Of a stretch of DNA of 52,581 nucleotides, positions 16,286 to 25,283 are shown piece by piece. Source of the stretch: Reyranella sp. (GTDB lineage Bacteria > Pseudomonadota > Alphaproteobacteria > Reyranellales > Reyranellaceae); assembly GCA_022844015.1 (NCBI GenBank), contig JALHMO010000026.1, forward strand, positions 1-52,581. The letters are read 5' to 3'. Below the pieces are notes generated by a model. That model did not search any database. It had not been told where the DNA came from and was given only the letters and a program-made list of their open reading frames with translations. Numbering within the stretch: the stretch's first letter is position 1; every line of letters starts with the position of its first letter. The position numbers and the translations under genes are program-made.

Positions 16286-17863
16286 TTACTTCTTCTTGCG
16301 CCGGTAGATCCGGTAGCGGTCGAAATCCATCAGGTGCTCGTAGCCTTCGAAGGCGTCGGCGAAGATGCGGTTCTGCATGAAGAACTCGAGATAGTCGAAC
16401 TCTCGCCCCTGGCAGCGCGGGATGCCGGCGATTCGATCGACGATCAGCAGATCCGGCTGCTCGCGGGCGAAATCCTCGCTTACCGTGTCGAACACGAACT
16501 TCTCCGAATCGCCCATCGTGTCGGGCGGATTGTAGAGCGCCGGGAAGTCGTCGCAGGTCGCGTAGACGCCCTGCAGCACCCACAGGGTGAGAAAGCGCAT
16601 GGCCATGCGGCCGTCGATGTAGTTGATCATCGGCCATAGCGGGTAGATCCCGGGCGACAGGGCCAGGATGGTCCGGTGCGGCGCATTCTGCTCGATGACG
16701 TGCTGCAGGCGGCCGCCGATCGACTCCTCGAACTGGCGCTGCTTGTAGAACGGTGGCGTGTAGAGCGCCGCCTGGAAGTAGAGCAGGACCATCAGGGTGG
16801 CGGAGATGATGGCGACCGGCAGGTGATGTCCGCTGCGGCTGATCGGCAGGTAGCGGTCGACGGTCTGTGAGACCGTGAGCGCCGCCAGCAGGATGGCGGC
16901 GGACAGGGCGGGCAGCACATGGTACGGCCAGCCCTTGGCCTGAGCGACTGCCGATATGGCAGCGCCGATGCCGAACGCGATCAGCACACGCGCCGATATG
17001 GTCTCGGTGAAGATCACGGCGATCGCGCCGAAGATCACGAGCGCGATCAGGGTCGGGCCGAGCACATTGCTGGTCAGCACGGCGCGCCAGCCGGCGTCTC
17101 CGATCGGCGCATAGGCCTCGATCGCCAGCGGCATCACGAAGCGGCCGAAATCGGCGAAGATCGTGTACATGGCGACGAAATGCGCCACGGCGACGAGACC
17201 GATCGACCACGGGATCGGGTCGGTGAAGGTTGCGCGCCAGCCCCGGCGGGCCAGAAGGTAGAGCTCGACGGCCGCCGGGATGGCGAGATAGTGCGGTTTC
17301 ATGGCGAGGGCCACACCGGCGACCAGCCCGATTGCGAGGGCGGCCAGACGGGTCAGCGGCACGCCTTCGGCGCGCGCCATGGAGGCGATCATGTAGGGCG
17401 CACAGGCGACGAACATGATGTGCTCGCGCTGGCCGAAATGCTCGTTCGGCAGCACGGTGAACAGAAACAGCAGGACCGGCGGCAGCAATGCCTCGGTGAG
17501 GGCATGGTCTGCCGAGGGCACGAGGCGGACCAGCCGCCGGCAGGCCCAGAAGGAGGCGAATATTCCGGCTACCACCCAGGCGGTGAACCAGAAGGTGGGG
17601 GCGCCGGGCAGGATCTTCGAGGTCAGGACCGGCAGGGCATGCACGACGAACGTGAGCGGCAGGTTCTCGTCGATGATCTCGACATAGAGCCTTTCGCCTC
17701 CGACCCAACGCGCCGAGACGTCGATGACCGCCGCGACATCGTGGTTGATCGGCGGGAAGAAGTACCCGGCCAACCAGACGATGGGCAGGATGACCAGCGG
17801 GACCAGCAGCAGCCGTTCGATGCGCGGGGCGATGGTCGGTGGTTTGGTCGAAGCTGTTGGCAA
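16286..17863 (-). CDS. Polytopic membrane protein, GT-C glycosyltransferase-like
   Basis: 525 residues with about ten to twelve hydrophobic helices and a soluble C-terminal tail of about 130 residues. The first periplasmic loop, FPPINHDVAAVIDVSARWVGGERLYVEIIDENLPL, has the acidic residues and ENxPL pattern of ArnT/PMT-type (GT39/GT83) enzymes, which transfer a sugar from a polyprenyl phosphate to an acceptor outside the membrane. Assignment is by this pattern only. Divergent from the methyltransferase/GT2/small-flippase genes, which would supply such a donor. Convergent with the thioesterase operon. Confidence 0.65.
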   Translation of the reverse strand: MPTASTKPPTIAPRIERLLLVPLVILPIVWLAGYFFPPINHDVAAVIDVSARWVGGERLYVEIIDENLPLTFVVHALPVLTSKILPGAPTFWFTAWVVAGIFASFWACRRLVRLVPSADHALTEALLPPVLLFLFTVLPNEHFGQREHIMFVACAPYMIASMARAEGVPLTRLAALAIGLVAGVALAMKPHYLAIPAAVELYLLARRGWRATFTDPIPWSIGLVAVAHFVAMYTIFADFGRFVMPLAIEAYAPIGDAGWRAVLTSNVLGPTLIALVIFGAIAVIFTETISARVLIAFGIGAAISAVAQAKGWPYHVLPALSAAILLAALTVSQTVDRYLPISRSGHHLPVAIISATLMVLLYFQAALYTPPFYKQRQFEESIGGRLQHVIEQNAPHRTILALSPGIYPLWPMINYIDGRMAMRFLTLWVLQGVYATCDDFPALYNPPDTMGDSEKFVFDTVSEDFAREQPDLLIVDRIAGIPRCQGREFDYLEFFMQNRIFADAFEGYEHLMDFDRYRIYRRKKK

Positions 17864-17923
17864 GGCAGGGCGAAGATATCATAAGCGGGCAATGGGACGA
17901 CACTTGCAGGAGGTCGGCGCGAG

Positions 17924-18664
17924 GTGGAGCGGGTCGAGTACGAGCGCATGCACGCGGTCGAGGACCGCATGTGGTGGTACCGTGGCTTGCGTCGCCTTGT
18001 CGCGCAGGTGCTCGACAGGGCCCTGGCCAGCTCGACGGCGGCCGGGCCGCTGCTCGACGCCGGCTGCGGCACCGGCGGCATGCTCCTGGCGCTGGGGCCG
18101 GCGCGGGCCGGCCATGCCACGTTCGGCCTGGAGTACGACTCTGTTGCCGCCGGCCTCGCCGCAGCCAAGGCCGGTCGCCCGGTCGTGTCCGGCTCGGTGA
18201 ACGAGATGCCGATCGGCGATGGCATGCTGGCGGGGTACCTGTCGATCGACGTTCTCTGCCATGGCGAGGTCGACCCGGGGCGTGCCCTGGAAGAGGCGCA
18301 CCGCTGCCTCGGGCCGGGCGCGATTGCCGTGTTCAATCTGCCGGCCTATGGCTGGCTGCTGTCGGCGCACGACAGGCGCGTGCACAATGTCCGCCGCTTT
18401 GCCGGCGGCGAGGTGCGCCGGCTGCTCGATCGCCACGGCTTTCGCATCTTGAGGTCGAGCTATTGGAACACGCTGCTGTTTCCCGTGATGCTGCTTCATC
18501 GCCTGCTCGAGCGTGACGACGCGGCCAGCGACGTGCGCGACTTTCCGCCCTGGCTCGACCGGCTGTTCTCTGCCGCCCTGGCAATCGAGCGCGCCGTGAT
18601 CGGGTTGGGCATAAACCTGCCGTTCGGCGGGTCGCTGATCGTGGTGGCGGCGCGCAATGGCTGA
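17924..18664 (+). CDS. Class I SAM-dependent methyltransferase
   Basis: 246 residues from GTG 17924, with GGAGG about 10 bases upstream. The SAM-binding motif I is LLDAGCGTGGML, the acidic end of strand 2 is FGLEYD, and motif IV is LSIDVLCHGEV. The N-terminal HAVEDRMWWYRGLRRL is typical of methyltransferases in surface polysaccharide loci. A C-terminal hydrophobic stretch suggests membrane contact. Its end overlaps the GT2 gene by 8 bases. Confidence 0.88.
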   Translation: MERVEYERMHAVEDRMWWYRGLRRLVAQVLDRALASSTAAGPLLDAGCGTGGMLLALGPARAGHATFGLEYDSVAAGLAAAKAGRPVVSGSVNEMPIGDGMLAGYLSIDVLCHGEVDPGRALEEAHRCLGPGAIAVFNLPAYGWLLSAHDRRVHNVRRFAGGEVRRLLDRHGFRILRSSYWNTLLFPVMLLHRLLERDDAASDVRDFPPWLDRLFSAALAIERAVIGLGINLPFGGSLIVVAARNG

Positions 18665-19709
18665 CGCGGAGGCTCGGCCGCCGGCCCTTTCGATCGTCGT
18701 GCCGGTCTACAACGGCGCGGCCACGGTCGGCGAGCTGGTCCGCGCGTTGCGCGGTCTCGACATCGAGGGCGGGCTCGAGATTCTGCTCGTGGTCGATTGC
18801 AGCCCGGACAACAGCCTCGAGGTCTGCAAGGGGCTGATCACCGAGCCCGGCGCGCCGGTCACGGTGCTGAGCCTCAGCCGCAACTTCGGCGAGCACAATG
18901 CGGTGATGGCGGGGCTGGCACGCGCGCGCGGCGACTTCGTCATCACCATGGACGACGATCTGCAGAACCCGCCCGCGGAGGTGACGCGCCTGTTCGAGCA
19001 TGCGCGCGACGGCAAGTACGATGCAGTCTACACCTACTATGCCGAGAAGAAGCACGCGGCGTGGCGCAATCTCGGCAGCCGCTTTACCAACTGGTGCGCC
19101 GATCACCTGATCGACAAGCCGCCGGGCCTCTATCTGTCGAGCTTCCGCTGCCTCTCGGCCTTCGTGCGCGAACGCATCGCGGCGGGCTACGACGGCCCGT
19201 TCCCCTATGTCGACGGGCTGGTGTTCCAGGTGACGCAGAATGTCGGCCGCCTGCAGGTCGATCATCTGCCGCGCTCCGAAGGGCGGTCGAACTACACGCT
19301 GCGGCGCCTGGTCAGGCTGTGGCTCGCCATGTTCCTCAACTTCTCGGTGATGCCGCTACGGCTGGCCACGCTGTTCGGGCTGGGCTTCGGCGCGCTGGGC
19401 GCGCTGGGTGCGGTCATCGTGGTCGTCGAGGCGATCGTCTCCGTCAGGCCGCCGCAGGGCTGGGCGTCGTTGATGGTCGCGGTGCTGGTGCTGGCGGGCG
19501 TGCAGCTCGTGCTGGTCGGCCTGATCGGCGAGTATCTCGGCCGCATGTTCCTGACCGTCAACCGCAAGCCGCAATATCTCGTTCGCGAGGTCTTCCATCG
19601 CACGGCGCGCGAGGGATCATCGGGGATCGACGTCGAGCGGCCGCCGCCCGACACGCGCGCCGCGGGCCAGCCGCATCGTGAACCTTCGCGAGAGGAGCCC
19701 TGGCAATGA
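18657..19709 (+). CDS. Family 2 glycosyltransferase, polyprenyl-phosphate type (ArnC/DPM1-like)
   Basis: 350 residues. The GT-A domain shows LSIVVPVYNGAATVGELV, the nucleotide-sugar site VVDCSPDNSLEV, the metal-binding ITMDDDLQNPP and the QVDHLPRSEGRSNYTLRRL end, as in ArnC, GtrB and dolichyl-phosphate mannose synthase. Two C-terminal transmembrane helices (near residues 230-300) place it on the inner face of the membrane, loading a sugar onto polyprenyl phosphate. Translationally linked to the methyltransferase ahead and the small membrane protein behind. Confidence 0.92.
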   Translation: MADAEARPPALSIVVPVYNGAATVGELVRALRGLDIEGGLEILLVVDCSPDNSLEVCKGLITEPGAPVTVLSLSRNFGEHNAVMAGLARARGDFVITMDDDLQNPPAEVTRLFEHARDGKYDAVYTYYAEKKHAAWRNLGSRFTNWCADHLIDKPPGLYLSSFRCLSAFVRERIAAGYDGPFPYVDGLVFQVTQNVGRLQVDHLPRSEGRSNYTLRRLVRLWLAMFLNFSVMPLRLATLFGLGFGALGALGAVIVVVEAIVSVRPPQGWASLMVAVLVLAGVQLVLVGLIGEYLGRMFLTVNRKPQYLVREVFHRTAREGSSGIDVERPPPDTRAAGQPHREPSREEPWQ

Positions 19710-20038
19710 CGATCTACTACGTCGCGTTGGCGATCGGCATCCTGGCCGGCATCGGCGGCCAGGTGCTGCTCAAGCTGGGTGCGGATGCGCCCGATTTCGT
19801 CAGCCAGGTCTTGCGGCCTTCCACGCTCGCCGGTCTCGCTCTCTACGGCTCGGCCGCCTTCCTCTACATCGTGGCGCTACGCAAGATTCCCGTCTCGGTC
19901 GCCTTCCCGAGCGTGTCGCTGTCCTACGCCATCGTGGCGGTGCTCGGGCACTATCTTTTCGGCGAGCCGTTCGGCATGAAGCAGATCGGCGGCATCGCCC
20001 TGATCGTGGGCGGCGTGGTGCTGATCAACCAGACGTGA
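19706..20038 (+). CDS. Small 4-TM EamA/SMR-like protein, probable lipid-linked sugar flippase
   Basis: 110 residues, four hydrophobic helices. Begins in an ATGA overlap with the GT2 gene. Residues GQVLLKLGA, SVSLSYAIVAVLGHYLFGEPF and GIALIVGGVVLI fit the SMR/EamA half-size fold. ArnE/ArnF, which flip aminoarabinose-phospho-undecaprenol, have this size and position next to ArnC-type enzymes, so the same role is likely here. It could also work as a homodimer drug exporter. Confidence 0.8.
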   Translation: MTIYYVALAIGILAGIGGQVLLKLGADAPDFVSQVLRPSTLAGLALYGSAAFLYIVALRKIPVSVAFPSVSLSYAIVAVLGHYLFGEPFGMKQIGGIALIVGGVVLINQT

Positions 20039-20048
20039 GGAGGGGGCG

Positions 20049-20912
20049 GTGGAATACGAGCAGATCCGGTATGCGAGCAAGGACGGCATCCTCACCATTA
20101 CGCTGAACAGGCCGGACAAGCTCAACGCCTTCACCGGCCGGATGCTGTCCGAGCTGCTCGACGCGCTCGACCGGGCCGACCGCGACGACGACGTGCGCGC
20201 CGTGGTGTTCACCGGCGCCGGGCGCGGCTTCTGCGCCGGCGCCGACCTGTCGGGTGGCGCGAACACCTTCAACGCCGAGAATCGCGGGTCGGTCGATCCC
20301 GGTCTCGATGGCCATCGCGACGGCGGCGGGCTGCTGACGCTGCGGCTCTACGATTCGCTGAAACCCACCATCGCGGCCTGCAACGGGCCGGCAGTCGGCG
20401 TGGGCGTCACCATGCAGCTCGCCATGGATTTGCGCCTCGCGTCCGAGGCGGCGCGCTATGGCTTCGTCTTCACCCGCCGCGCCATCGTCATGGAGGCCTG
20501 CTCCAGCTGGTTCCTGCCGCGCCTCGTCGGCCCGCAGCAGGCGCTGGAATGGGTGATGACCGGCCGCGTGTTCTCGGCCGAGGAAGCGCTGAAGGGGCGC
20601 CTGGTGCGCTCGATCCACGCGGCCGACGACCTGTTGCCGGCGGCCTATGGCCTCGCCCGCGAGATCGCCGACAACACCGCCCCGGTGTCGGTGGCGCTCA
20701 ACCGGCAGATGATCTGGAAGATGCTGGGCGCCGATCATCCGATGGAAGCGCACAAGGTCGATTCCAAGGGCATTTATGCGCGCGGCAAGTCGGACGATGT
20801 GAAGGAAGGCGTGACGGCCTTCCTGGAGAAGCGGCCGGCCCGTTTCCCCATGAAGGTGAGCGACGGCATGCCGAGCTATTTCCCGTGGTGGCAGCAGCGG
20901 ACCTTCAAGTAA
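20049..20912 (+). CDS. Enoyl-CoA hydratase/isomerase family protein
   Basis: 287 residues of the crotonase superfamily. The oxyanion-hole segments are GAGRGFCAGADLSGG and ACNGPAVGVG; the catalytic region is RRAIVMEACSSWFLPRLVG, with one Glu and no canonical second Glu. The start is GTG 20049 preceded by GAGGAGG. It lies 10 bases after the flippase-like gene and may share its transcript, although the functions look unrelated. Closely related to the convergent gene that follows. Confidence 0.9.
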   Translation: MEYEQIRYASKDGILTITLNRPDKLNAFTGRMLSELLDALDRADRDDDVRAVVFTGAGRGFCAGADLSGGANTFNAENRGSVDPGLDGHRDGGGLLTLRLYDSLKPTIAACNGPAVGVGVTMQLAMDLRLASEAARYGFVFTRRAIVMEACSSWFLPRLVGPQQALEWVMTGRVFSAEEALKGRLVRSIHAADDLLPAAYGLAREIADNTAPVSVALNRQMIWKMLGADHPMEAHKVDSKGIYARGKSDDVKEGVTAFLEKRPARFPMKVSDGMPSYFPWWQQRTFK

Positions 20913-20928
20913 GGGCGTGGGAGGCAGT

Positions 20929-21750
20929 CTATCGCCCGGTGAAGCGCGCGGCCCGCTTCTCGAGAAAGTGGGCGACCCCTTCCTTGAAGTCGGCGGTCTC
21001 GAACGAGAGTTCCATCTCGTGGTTGGCCTGGGTCGTGGCCTCGGCCAGGGTCTGGAACTCCGATTCCCAGACCTGCCGTTTCATCACGGCGACCGAGCGC
21101 GGCGACACCGTGTCGGCCATCAGCCGGGCGTAGGCGCGGGTCTCGGCCATCAGCTTGTCGTCCGCGACGACGCGGCTCACCAGGCCGAGGGAGAGGGCCT
21201 CCGGGGCGCGGATCTTGCGCGCCGAGCAGAGCAGGTCGAGGGCGGCCGGCAGGCCGACCAGGCGCGGCAGCAGCCAGCTCACGCCATGCTCGGCGATCAG
21301 GCCGCGCTGGGCGAACGAGGTGGTGAAGACCGCGGACTCGGCGGCAAAGCGCAGATCGGCATAGAGCGGGATGACGAACCCCAGGCCGGCGGCCGGGCCG
21401 TTGATGGCGGCAATGATGAATTTGGGGATCGCCGGGAAATACGCGTAGTTCATCCGGAACTCGGCGAGGGTGCTGCCGCCCGGCAGGCCGGGCTGCGTCC
21501 TGGTCTTGCGGTCCGGGCTGGCGCCGCCGCCGATCGCCTGAAGGCCGCCCATGTCGGCGCCGGCGCAGAATCCGCGGCCCGCTCCCGTCAGGATGATGAC
21601 CCGCACGTCGGGATCGGCGCCGGCCTTGTACATGGCGTCCTTGAGCGCGCTGTGCATCTCGCTGGTCCAGGCGTTGAGCCTGTCGGGCCGGTTGAGGGTA
21701 AGAGTGCAAATTCCCTCGGCGATGTGGCACAGAACGGTCTGGTTCGCCAT
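20929..21750 (-). CDS. Enoyl-CoA hydratase/isomerase family protein (paralogue)
   Basis: 273 residues, crotonase fold. GAGRGFCAGADMGGL and AINGPAAGLGFVIPLYADLRFAA form the oxyanion hole; LIAEHGVSWLLPRLVG is the active-site loop. It shares with its convergent neighbour the words CTLTLNRPDRLNA, TGAGRGFCAGAD, SWxLPRLVG and the end KEGVxxFLEKRxARF, so the two likely arose by an old duplication with inversion. Substrate unknown. Confidence 0.9.
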   Translation of the reverse strand: MANQTVLCHIAEGICTLTLNRPDRLNAWTSEMHSALKDAMYKAGADPDVRVIILTGAGRGFCAGADMGGLQAIGGGASPDRKTRTQPGLPGGSTLAEFRMNYAYFPAIPKFIIAAINGPAAGLGFVIPLYADLRFAAESAVFTTSFAQRGLIAEHGVSWLLPRLVGLPAALDLLCSARKIRAPEALSLGLVSRVVADDKLMAETRAYARLMADTVSPRSVAVMKRQVWESEFQTLAEATTQANHEMELSFETADFKEGVAHFLEKRAARFTGR

Positions 21751-21919
21751 TTCGAGGCCTCCACATGTGCATTCTTGTTGATGGCATGATGGTCAAAAGC
21801 AGGCGACGATACAAACTCGTCCGATCCGCTAGGCTGGGGGTGTCGATTATAGTCTGCCCGGAAACGCATTCATGATAAGATTGCAGTCGTAAAGCAGAAA
21901 CAACACCCCGAGGTAGGAA

Positions 21920-22387
21920 ATGGCAAAGCGGGAGTTCGCTCACCCCAACGAGATGCACAAGCATGTGGGGCAGGAGATCGGTGTCAGTGACTGGGTCGAG
22001 GTGACCCAGGAGCGCATCAATCTGTTCGCCGACGCCACCGGCGATCACCAATGGATCCATGTCGACGTCGAGCGCGCGAAGAAGGAAATGCCGGGCGGCA
22101 GGACGATTGCCCACGGATTCCTGACGCTGTCGCTGATCCCCATGCTCAATCACCAGATCTCGCACATCAACAACGTCAAGCGCGGCATCAACTACGGTTG
22201 CAACAAGGTGCGCTTCACCAGCCCGGTTCCCGCCGGTGCCAGGGTACGGGCACGCGCCAAGCTGATCGCTGCCGATCCGATGGAGGGCGGCGGGGTGCGC
22301 CTGACCAACCAGGTCACGGTCGAGATCGAAGGCCAGGAACGGCCGGCCTGCGTGGCCGAGACCATGTCCATCGTCTACGGCGCCTAG
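21920..22387 (+). CDS. MaoC-family dehydratase
   Basis: 155 residues. Residues INLFADATGDHQWIHVDVERAKKEMPGGRTIAHGFLTLSL contain the hydratase motif (D..DxxxxH..HG) of (R)-specific enoyl-CoA hydratases; the first ten residues are charged and variable. ATG 21920 follows GTAGGA. It differs from the MaoC gene at 14039 and faces away from the enoyl-CoA hydratase upstream. Confidence 0.9.
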   Translation: MAKREFAHPNEMHKHVGQEIGVSDWVEVTQERINLFADATGDHQWIHVDVERAKKEMPGGRTIAHGFLTLSLIPMLNHQISHINNVKRGINYGCNKVRFTSPVPAGARVRARAKLIAADPMEGGGVRLTNQVTVEIEGQERPACVAETMSIVYGA

Positions 22388-22399
22388 AGAGGTCCGGCT

Positions 22400-23119
22400 T
22401 TGCTGACACGCGACGATCTGAGCAGCGAGCGCGTCGACCAGCTCGTCGCCGACGCCCGCAAGGCCGGATACCACTTCTTCCTGTCGGCAGAGCAGCGCGA
22501 GGCCAGCCTGGCCGAGGCGATGACCCGTTACCCGCCCGGCGAGGAAGCGTGGGTCTTCGCCTATGGCTCGCTGATGTGGAATCCGGCGATCGAGTTCAGC
22601 GAGGCCCAGGCCTGCCTGGTCGATGGGTGGCGCCGGTCGTTCTGCTTCTGGATGCCGATGGGACGGGGCACGCCAGAGCTGCCCGGCGTGATGCTGGCCC
22701 TGGAGGAGGGCGGCACCTGTGAAGGCATCGCCTACCGCTTGTCGGCCGATCAGGTTCGTAGCGAGCTCGGGCTGCTGTGGAACCGCGAGATGCTGGCCGG
22801 TGTCTACCGGCCGTGCTGGGTCCCGACCAGGCTGCGGGACGGCCGTACCGTTACCGCCGTCACCTTCGCCATCGATACCAGCCATTGCCAGTATTGCGGC
22901 GATCTCCCGATGGACCGCGTCGCCCATCACATCGCTTTCGCCGAAGGCCGGCGCGGCGCCTGCCGCGACTACCTCGCCAATACCGCCGCACACGCGCGGG
23001 CGCTGGAGATCCATGACCCCTATGTCGAGGATCTGGTGCGGCGGGTGGCGGCCCTGCGTGGCGAGGAATACGTCGTGCCGACAGTCCGCCTGAATGGCGA
23101 CGGGGTCGGCGAAGCCTGA
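22400..23119 (+). CDS. Gamma-glutamylcyclotransferase (ChaC-like)
   Basis: 239 residues from TTG 22400, which has AGAGAGG 7 bases ahead. The substrate loop VFAYGSLMWNP (YGSLM) and the later catalytic region fit the ChaC group, which cleaves the gamma-glutamyl bond of glutathione to give 5-oxoproline and Cys-Gly. The 50-residue N-terminal extension is usual for proteobacterial forms. Thirteen bases after the MaoC gene, so probably co-transcribed. Confidence 0.85.
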   Translation: MLTRDDLSSERVDQLVADARKAGYHFFLSAEQREASLAEAMTRYPPGEEAWVFAYGSLMWNPAIEFSEAQACLVDGWRRSFCFWMPMGRGTPELPGVMLALEEGGTCEGIAYRLSADQVRSELGLLWNREMLAGVYRPCWVPTRLRDGRTVTAVTFAIDTSHCQYCGDLPMDRVAHHIAFAEGRRGACRDYLANTAAHARALEIHDPYVEDLVRRVAALRGEEYVVPTVRLNGDGVGEA

Positions 23120-23188
23120 TCTTCGCGCCGCGGACCGGCCCACATCCACAGGCGTGCGGAATTGCAGCCGGCGTGACATAGTGCCGGC

Positions 23189-24115
23189 GTGACTGTCCTC
23201 GTCGACCGCTGGCTTGCGCTGCCGCCAAACCTGCGGGGCATTCTCTGGGTCGCTGTCTCGGGGGTGCTGTTCGCCCTGCTGAACGTGTTCACGCTGATGC
23301 CGGCGGAACACCTTAATTCCTACGTCATGGCGTTCCTGCGCTACCTTTTCGGTGCGCTGTTCCTGCTACCCATCATCCTGCGTCTGGGCGTCTACCGCTC
23401 GTTTCATTCGCGACGCGTGCCGCTGCACGTCTTCCGCGGCGCCCTGCACACGGCGGGCATGATGTTGTGGTTCATCGGCCTGCCGCTCACCACCCTGGCG
23501 GAGATCACCGCGCTGGGCTTCACCGGGCCGATCTTCGTCACCATCGGCGCCGCCCTGTTCCTCGGCGAGATTGTCCGGCTGCGCCGCTGGCTCGCCGTCG
23601 CCGTCGGCTTTGCCGGGGCCATGATCATCATCCGGCCGGGCTTCGGCGAGATCGGAATCGGCGCGCTCTGCGTGCTCGCCAGCACGCCGATCTTCTCGGC
23701 CTCCAACCTGATGTCCAAGGCGCTGGCGCGCACCGATTCGGCCAACACGATCGTGATCTGGCAGAACGCGGTGATCGTCGTTTGTGCAGCGCCGTTCGCC
23801 CTGGTCTTCTGGCAGACGCCCTACTGGACCGACCTGCTGTGGTTCATGGCGGCCGGCTTGTGCGGCACACTGGGCCACATCTGCCAGCAGCGCGGCTATC
23901 AGCTTGCCGACATCACATTGCTCCAGCCGATCGGCTTCCTGTCGCTGATCTGGAACACCCTGCTGGGCTTCTTCCTGTTCACCCAGCAGCCCGATATCTG
24001 GACCTTCGTCGGCGCCGCCGTGATCTTCAGCAGCGCCATGTACATCTCCCACCGCGAGGCCGTCCGCCGCGCCCAGGCAAGATCCGCCGGCTCGCAGGGG
24101 GGCCCGTCGTCGTGA
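23189..24115 (+). CDS. DMT-superfamily (EamA) permease
   Basis: 308 residues with ten hydrophobic helices in two EamA repeats (about 17-145 and 155-290). The segment FTGPIFVTIGAALFLGE is the typical end of repeat 1. Exports or imports an unknown metabolite. Starts at GTG 23189 without a clear ribosome binding site. The palindromic repeat begins 11 bases after its stop. Confidence 0.85.
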   Translation: MTVLVDRWLALPPNLRGILWVAVSGVLFALLNVFTLMPAEHLNSYVMAFLRYLFGALFLLPIILRLGVYRSFHSRRVPLHVFRGALHTAGMMLWFIGLPLTTLAEITALGFTGPIFVTIGAALFLGEIVRLRRWLAVAVGFAGAMIIIRPGFGEIGIGALCVLASTPIFSASNLMSKALARTDSANTIVIWQNAVIVVCAAPFALVFWQTPYWTDLLWFMAAGLCGTLGHICQQRGYQLADITLLQPIGFLSLIWNTLLGFFLFTQQPDIWTFVGAAVIFSSAMYISHREAVRRAQARSAGSQGGPSS

Positions 24116-24126
24116 TCAAGTTCGTG

Positions 24127-24256
24127 CTCCTCCCCAGCTTCGCTGGGGAGGTGTCGCGTCATACGCGACGGAGGGGTCATGAGCAGCGGGACTGGGGCCT
24201 ATGACCCCTCCGTCAGCGTAAGACGCTGACACCTCCCCAGCGAAGCTGGGGAGGAG
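24127..24256. repeat. 130-bp cruciform repeat element
   Basis: Two arms (24127-24180 and 24201-24256) are near-perfect inverted copies around a 20-base loop. Each arm carries its own hairpins: CCCCAGC-TTC-GCTGGGG, and a second one, GTCGCG-TCATA-CGCGAC in the left arm and GTCAGCG-TAAGA-CGCTGAC in the right. The two arms differ only in that second hairpin, which is compensatory within each arm. It sits between convergent genes. Shorter relatives are at 16256-16277 and 52464-52487. Confidence 0.85.
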
Positions 24257-24290
24257 AATGAGAAGAGCGCGCTCACACTCTGAGCAAGCC

Positions 24291-25283
24291 TCAGCCGCCG
24301 GTGACGCTCATGTGCCGGGGCACCGCCGGCTTGCTGTGGCGGCGGTCGATGATGAAGTCGTGGCCCTTGGGCTTGCGGGCGATCGCCTCGGTGATGGCCT
24401 GGTCGAGCACCTCGTCGCTCTCCGAGGCGCGCAGCGGCGCGCGCAGGTCGGCGGCATCCTCCTGGCCGAGGCACATGTAGAGGGTGCCGGTGCAGGTCAG
24501 CCGCACGCGATTGCAGCTTTCGCAGAAATTGTGGGTGAGCGGCGTGATGAAGCCCAGCCGTCCGCCGGTCTCCTCGACCCGGAAATAGCGCGCCGGACCG
24601 CCGGTGCGGTAGTCGGTCTCGCTGAGGGTGAAGTGCTTGGCGATGCTGGCGCGCGCCAGCGACAGCGGCAGGTACTGGTCGAGCCGCGCCTCCTCGCCGA
24701 TCTCGCCCATCGGCATGACCTCGATCAGCACCAGATCCATACCGCGGCCGTGGCTCCAGCGGATCAGCTCGTCGAACTCCCCATCGTTGACGCCGCGCAG
24801 CGCCACCGCGTTGATCTTGATGTGCAGCCCCGCCCGCTGCGCAGCATCGAGACCGCGCATCACCTGATCGAGGTCGCCCCAACGCGTGAGCTCGCGGAAC
24901 TTGTCTCGGTCGAGCGTATCCATCGACACGTTGAGGCGGCGCACCCCGATCGCAGCCAGATCCTGCGCGTACTTGGCGAGCTGGCTGCCGTTGGTCGTGA
25001 GGGTGAGCTCGTCGAGCGCGCCGCTGTCGAGGTGGCGGCCGAGGCTGCGGATCAGCGTCATCACGTTCTTGCGCACCAGCGGCTCGCCGCCGGTCAGCCT
25101 GAGCTTGCGCACGCCGCGCCGCACGAACGCCGTGCACAGCCGCTCCAGCTCCTCGAGCGACAGCACTTCCGCCTTGGGCAGGAACGTCATGTCCTCGGCC
25201 ATGCAATAGACGCAGCGGAAGTCGCAGCGGTCCGTCACCGAGACGCGAAGGTAAGTGATATGCCTGCCGAACGGATCGATCAT
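24291..25283 (-). CDS. moaA: GTP 3',8-cyclase (molybdenum cofactor synthesis)
   Basis: 330 residues, radical SAM enzyme for the first step of molybdopterin synthesis. The SAM cluster cysteines are C20, C24 and C27 ([11 protein letters not shown]). The second, C-terminal [4Fe-4S] cluster is in [15 protein letters not shown]...C, and the chain ends in the functionally important double glycine (VTGG). ATG 25283 begins the family sequence; the frame allows 14 more residues. No other moa gene is adjacent. Confidence 0.96.
   Translation of the reverse strand: MIDPFGRHITYLRVSVTDRCDFRCVYCMAEDMTFLPKAEVLSLEELERLCTAFVRRGVRKLRLTGGEPLVRKNVMTLIRSLGRHLDSGALDELTLTTNGSQLAKYAQDLAAIGVRRLNVSMDTLDRDKFRELTRWGDLDQVMRGLDAAQRAGLHIKINAVALRGVNDGEFDELIRWSHGRGMDLVLIEVMPMGEIGEEARLDQYLPLSLARASIAKHFTLSETDYRTGGPARYFRVEETGGRLGFITPLTHNFCESCNRVRLTCTGTLYMCLGQEDAADLRAPLRASESDEVLDQAITEAIARKPKGHDFIIDRRHSKPAVPRHMSVTGG

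Noticed and set aside
16260-17903. A 547-codon frame overlapping the GT-C-like gene
   Set aside because: Lacks hydrophobic helices and has shadow composition; the neighbouring frame gives a coherent membrane protein.
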